DNA of 64,000 nucleotides from the NCBI RefSeq assembly GCF_012932425.1, contig NZ_JAAIII010000006.1, positions 1-64,000 on the forward strand, read 5' to 3'. The stretch is from Bifidobacterium oedipodis. Lineage in GTDB: Bacteria; Actinomycetota; Actinomycetes; Actinomycetales; Bifidobacteriaceae. This document shows, piece by piece, positions 60,168 through 64,000 of the stretch (position 1 is the stretch's first letter; every line of letters begins with the position of its first letter). A program made the translations under genes and the position numbers. Under the pieces are notes generated by a model. The model worked only from the letters and a program-made list of their open reading frames with translations, had not been told where the DNA came from and did not search any database.

Positions 60168-62612
60168 TCAGGCGAGAGGGCCGGTGTGCCAGATGCGCTC
60201 CAAATAATCCTCCATCGAGCGATCCGAGCTGAAGTAGCCGGAGTTGGCGACGTTGAGGATGGCCTTGCGGTTCCACTCGAGCGGATCGCGGTAGAGGGCT
60301 TCGATATCGCCCTGGATCTCGGTGTAGGCGTGGAAGTCGGCCAAGGTCATGAACCAGTCCTTGGTCAGCCAGTCGGCAACCAGCGGAGCGTAAGCGTTGC
60401 GGTCGCCGTTGGAGAAGGTGCCGTTGGAGACCATGTCGATGGCCTGCTTGAGGCGAGGATCGGCCTCGTAGAACTTGGCCGGATCGTAACCTTCGGCATA
60501 GAGGGCGTCCACCTCGTCAACGGTCATGCCGAAGAGGAAGAAGTTCTCGGCACCCACACGCTCGCGGATCTCAACGTTGGCACCGTCGAGGGTACCGACG
60601 GTGAGCGCGCCGTTGAGGGCGAACTTCATGTTGCCGGTGCCGGAGGCTTCCTTGCCGGCCTGCGAGATCTGCTCGTCGAGGTCGGTGGCGGGGATCAGGT
60701 GCTGAGCCAGGCGCACGTTGTAGTTCCACGGGAAGTACACGTGCAGAGCGCCCTTGACGTCCGGATCGTTGTTGACCACGCGGGCCACGTTGTTGATCAG
60801 CTGGATCGTCATCTTGGCCAGGTAGTAGCCGGGGGCGGCCTTGGCACCGAAGACCACAGTGCGCGGCAGCACTTCGTCGGCCTTCATGTTGCCGTTCTTG
60901 ATGTCCGCGTAACGGGCGATCAGGGCGAGGATCTTCAGGGCCTGGCGCTTGTATTCGTGCAGACGCTTGACCATGGTGTTGATCATGGTGTTCGGGTCGA
61001 TGTCGAAGCCGTACTCGCGCTTGGCGTAGTTGGAGAAGTCGACCTTGTTGGCCTGCTTGACGGCGGCGAACTTCTTGACGAACTCATCATCGGCAGCCAG
61101 CGGTTCGAGGCCCTTGAGCAGCTCGAGGTCGCTCAGCCACTTGTCGGTGCCGAGGCCTTCGGTGATCAGGTCGGACAGGCGCGGGTTGGCGAGCTTGATG
61201 AAGCGACGCGGGGTGACGCCGTTGGTCACGTTGGTGAACTTGTCCGGGTAGACGTCGGAGAAGTTCTTCAGCGTGACGTCCTTAAGCAGCTGGGAGTGCA
61301 GTTCGGCCACGCCGTTGACGTGGGAGCCGCCGTAGGTGGCGAGGTAAGCCATGCGCACGGAGTCGCCGGTGTAGATCGCCATATCCTTGATGGTGGCGGC
61401 GTCCACATTCTTGGTCTTAAGCTCGGCCTCGAACTGCTCGTTAATCTTCTTGATGATTTCAAGATGACGCGGCAGCAGTTCGCCGATCAGGCTGGCCGGC
61501 CAGACCTCAAGAGCCTCAGGCAGCAGCGTGTGGCAGGTGTAGTTGAAGGTCTTGGTGGTGATGGACCAGGCGGTGTTCCAGTCGTAGTCGTACTCGTCGA
61601 TGAGGATGCGCATCAGCTCGGGGATGCCGATCACCGGGTGGGTGTCGTTGAGCTGGAAGACGATCTTGTCGGGGAAGGTGGTCAGGTCGGGCTTGTCCTG
61701 GCCGGGGTAGAACACGCGGATGGCGTCGTGCAGGGAGGCGGAGACGAAGAAGTACTGCTGTTCGAGGCGCAGTTCCTTGCCCACCTTGGTGGAATCTTCC
61801 GGATACAGAATCTTGGAAATGTTCTCGGCCTTGACCTGCGGCTCAACGGCTTCCATGTATTCGGAACGGTTGAAGGCGAGCAGATCGAACTCGTCGTAGC
61901 TCTTGGCACTCCACAGACGCAGCGTGTTCACGCGGCCGGAAGCATAGCCGGGCACCAAGTAATCAACCGGCACGGCGCGCACGGACCACGCCGGCTTCCA
62001 GACCTTCTTGCCGCTTTCCTCGACGACTTCGCCGCCGAAGGAGACCTTCTGGGAGCGGTTGTAGTCGATGTGACCCCACGGCTCTTCATTGGCCAGCCAG
62101 TAGTCCGGGGTTTCCACCTGCTTGCCGTCCTTATCGAAGGCCTGCTTGAAGATGCCGTACTTGTACTGGATGCCGTAGCCGAAGGCCGGCACGCCGAGGG
62201 AGGCGAGAGAATCGATGAAGCAGGCGGCCAGACGACCAAGGCCGCCGTTGCCCAGACCAGGCTCGTATTCGGCGTCGACCACGTCCTGCACCGAGAAGCC
62301 CAAGGCTTCCACAGCGGCTTCAAACTGGTCGGTCAGGCCGGCGTTCAGCAGGGCGTTGCGCAGCTGCTTGCCCATGAGGAACTCGGCGGACAGATAGCCA
62401 ACGGCGCGGGTGTTGCCGTTGACGGTGTCGGCCTGGGTCTTGAACCACGAGTCGGCGAGATGGTTGTGCACGGCCTTGGAGGCGGCAACGTACACGTCGG
62501 CAGGGGTGGCCTGCTCAGGGGTGACGTTCTGGGTGTACTTGAGTTGTTCGCGAATCTCCTCGGTGAACTGCTCGGCAGTCACGGGGGACTTCGGTGCGGT
62601 GATTTCGGTCAT
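60168..62612 (-). CDS. glgP: Glycogen/starch (maltodextrin) phosphorylase
   Basis: The ATG at 62612 (AAGGAAAG upstream) gives 814 residues; a longer frame to 62726 is unsupported. Typical segments are RAVGYLSAEFLMGKQLRNAL, YEPGLGNGGLGRLAACFIDS, FQLNDTHPVIGIPELMRILI, LEVWPASLIGELLPRHLEII, and the pyridoxal-phosphate site EASGTGNMKFALNGALTVGT (Lys about 650). It splits alpha-1,4-glucans with phosphate to glucose-1-phosphate in the cytoplasm. It is monocistronic, with a TATAAT box upstream. Confidence 0.95.
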   Translation of the reverse strand: MTEITAPKSPVTAEQFTEEIREQLKYTQNVTPEQATPADVYVAASKAVHNHLADSWFKTQADTVNGNTRAVGYLSAEFLMGKQLRNALLNAGLTDQFEAAVEALGFSVQDVVDAEYEPGLGNGGLGRLAACFIDSLASLGVPAFGYGIQYKYGIFKQAFDKDGKQVETPDYWLANEEPWGHIDYNRSQKVSFGGEVVEESGKKVWKPAWSVRAVPVDYLVPGYASGRVNTLRLWSAKSYDEFDLLAFNRSEYMEAVEPQVKAENISKILYPEDSTKVGKELRLEQQYFFVSASLHDAIRVFYPGQDKPDLTTFPDKIVFQLNDTHPVIGIPELMRILIDEYDYDWNTAWSITTKTFNYTCHTLLPEALEVWPASLIGELLPRHLEIIKKINEQFEAELKTKNVDAATIKDMAIYTGDSVRMAYLATYGGSHVNGVAELHSQLLKDVTLKNFSDVYPDKFTNVTNGVTPRRFIKLANPRLSDLITEGLGTDKWLSDLELLKGLEPLAADDEFVKKFAAVKQANKVDFSNYAKREYGFDIDPNTMINTMVKRLHEYKRQALKILALIARYADIKNGNMKADEVLPRTVVFGAKAAPGYYLAKMTIQLINNVARVVNNDPDVKGALHVYFPWNYNVRLAQHLIPATDLDEQISQAGKEASGTGNMKFALNGALTVGTLDGANVEIRERVGAENFFLFGMTVDEVDALYAEGYDPAKFYEADPRLKQAIDMVSNGTFSNGDRNAYAPLVADWLTKDWFMTLADFHAYTEIQGDIEALYRDPLEWNRKAILNVANSGYFSSDRSMEDYLERIWHTGPLA

Positions 62613-62744
62613 ATTCTGCTTTCCTTCCGGGATTATTCCCCAAACAACATTATGCCCGGATATGCTCCGGTTGACGAGAGTGTGTATGAACTCTTGGTTA
62701 CATAAAGGCCTCACTGTCTTTTGCATACGTTGTCATCGCGCTTC

Positions 62745-62750
62745 ATTATA
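62745..62750 (-). promoter_or_regulatory. -10 box of glgP
   Basis: The minus strand reads GGTATAATG at this place, about 135 bases upstream of the glgP start. No good -35 is visible. The remaining gap to 62956 contains no supported gene. Confidence 0.5.
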
Positions 62751-62956
62751 CCGTAGCCCACGCACGGACACCTACTCCAGCGCCGGTTCTTTGCTTATTG
62801 TGAGACAACACACCCCGAGCAACTGCGGCACGCCCTGTCCTCACCAATGATGACAACGCCTTACTATCCGTCCGCACCATTGATGACATCGTTTCCGTAG
62901 CACTTGTGAACCGCCCTATGTTGGCAGACAAAGCTCACATAGCCAAGGAGTTGATT

Positions 62957-64000
62957 ATGAGTTGCGCCAGCGTACGTCCAACCTATGCAAATCTGTTGCG
63001 CACCACCGACTATGGCTGGTGGCTGGGAGCCGACACCTTCGGCGCGCTCAGCGAAAGCATCGCAACCTTCGCGCTGCCGCTTATCGCCCTATCCGCCACC
63101 GGCTCTCCGGCCATCGCCGCGTTCGTGCAAGCGGCCGGCGTCGCCGTGCAAACCGTAGTAGGACTTGCCGGCGGACTGCTGCAGGATCGTTGCGATCGCA
63201 AGCTGCTCATGGCCCTATGGGGCGGCACCGGTCTGACGCTGTTCGCGCTGGCCGCACTCATGCAACACTTAGGTTGGCTTACGGCACCCACCATCGTCGC
63301 ACTCGCCCTGCTGATGGGCGTGCGCGGCGGACTGCTGCAGGACGCCTCGAACACCATGCTGCGCGGACTGGTGCCCGACAGCGCGCTACCCAAAGTATTG
63401 TCGATGAATGACGCACGCGACAACACCGTATCGCTACTCAGTGGCCCTATTAGTGGCCTTATGATGACGATCAGCAACGCATGCCCGTTGTTGGCCAGTG
63501 CGGTTCTGAGTTTGATGGGCATGGTATCCACCGCACCCATCCACCGGTATTGGCAGCGCACGGATACTCATCGCACGGACTCTCAGCGCAAAGCCTCCCA
63601 TCCCAGCAACGATGACGCAGCGAATCACACATCGACGGACGCCCCCGCAGCAGCGCAGACCTCCGCATGGAAGGATGCGTTCAGCGGACTGACATGGCTG
63701 CTCACCAACCGTTTCCAACGCCGTCTGCTGCTGATCAGCGCGGCTCTGGTAGGGGCTTCGAATGCTTTTCTGCTCGTCACCGTCATGCACATATCCGCCA
63801 GTGGCACCGCCACGGTGTCAGCCGGATTACTCAACATGGTGTCGGCTGCCAGCATGATCGTCGGCGCGCTCATCGCCCCGACGCTGATCGACCGCGTTCC
63901 AGGCGGCATACTTATCGGCGTGATGTTCGTAGCCATGGGCATCGGGTTCACTGGCGCGGCCTTCACCCCCGACGCAAGCGGCAAAGCAGCATTCGTAGCA
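62957..64000 (+). CDS. MFS transporter (truncated by the window end)
   Basis: An ATG at 62957, six bases after AAGGAG, opens a frame that runs 348 codons to the window end without a stop. It has repeated membrane helices and the MFS loop motif GGLLQDRCDRKLLMALWGG between helices 2 and 3, an equivalent LQDASNTMLRGLVP region, and a hydrophilic central loop (residues about 195-235). This is the 12-helix drug or siderophore-exporter layout. About 60-80 residues are probably missing. Substrate unknown. Confidence 0.85.
   Translation, partial: MSCASVRPTYANLLRTTDYGWWLGADTFGALSESIATFALPLIALSATGSPAIAAFVQAAGVAVQTVVGLAGGLLQDRCDRKLLMALWGGTGLTLFALAALMQHLGWLTAPTIVALALLMGVRGGLLQDASNTMLRGLVPDSALPKVLSMNDARDNTVSLLSGPISGLMMTISNACPLLASAVLSLMGMVSTAPIHRYWQRTDTHRTDSQRKASHPSNDDAANHTSTDAPAAAQTSAWKDAFSGLTWLLTNRFQRRLLLISAALVGASNAFLLVTVMHISASGTATVSAGLLNMVSAASMIVGALIAPTLIDRVPGGILIGVMFVAMGIGFTGAAFTPDASGKAAFVA

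Noticed and set aside
60123..62705. 860-codon open frame on the plus strand
   Set aside because: It is exactly antisense to glgP, whose motifs are intact; long antisense frames are common in GC-rich genes.

Overview
The window looks like the chromosome of a Bifidobacterium, most likely of the B. longum/B. breve group. The reasons are the moderately high G+C, the actinobacterial FHA-FHA-PP2C-RodA-PBP-PknA-PknB cluster followed by trpG, a class E sortase, a DUF881 protein and crgA, an FprA-type ferredoxin-NADP reductase, and a glycogen phosphorylase. The genus call is an inference from gene content; no database search was possible. Coordinates and motifs were read directly from the sequence.

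Left part (1-15.5 kb) is accessory. It holds the edge of an IS3-family element, a DUF262/HNH GmrSD-like gene (best start a TTG at 772), a two-HTH protein, a possible leader-peptide/attenuator structure, a zinc-ribbon membrane protein, a NarL-type two-component system facing an FtsX-type ABC transporter, a type II restriction-modification cassette (C5 methyltransferase, DUF4928-like endonuclease, HNH nuclease), a repeat array, an RNA ligase of the DraRnl/Rnl5 type, and a DUF3800 protein. The block ends at a tRNA-Gly(CCC).

15.5-35.4 kb is mainly housekeeping and transport: htpX, fprA, a heavy-metal P-type ATPase, an HtrA-like protease, tgt, tRNA-Leu(CAG), a four-gene MacAB-like export operon with its own lipoprotein, hsp20, a YddG-like exporter, a lipase-like hydrolase and an S9 peptidase. 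35.4-37.3 kb holds one DUF559/AbiEi-like gene set exactly between two four-unit palindromic repeat arrays. 37.4-46.5 kb is a tightly coupled cell-wall/cell-division signalling operon (fhaA, fhaB, pstP, rodA, pbpA, pknA, pknB), followed by convergent trpG, srtE and a DUF881 gene, and by crgA. A third four-unit array lies at 49.9-50.1 kb.

The most interesting locus is 50.2-56.9 kb on the minus strand. It is a complete, apparently peptide-regulated, two-peptide bacteriocin system: response regulator, histidine kinase, a 38-residue double-glycine precursor with a 14-residue predicted pheromone, two hydrophobic double-glycine bacteriocin precursors with GxxxG motifs, a small membrane protein (immunity candidate), a C39-peptidase ABC exporter and its HlyD-type accessory protein. 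All three precursors are short and easily missed.

The right end carries a membrane protein, a dense DnaA-box cluster (57.9-58.2 kb) around a 30-bp palindrome, a rhomboid protease, an orphan HipB-like regulator with an obvious operator, a small acidic membrane protein, glgP, and a truncated MFS transporter running off the window.
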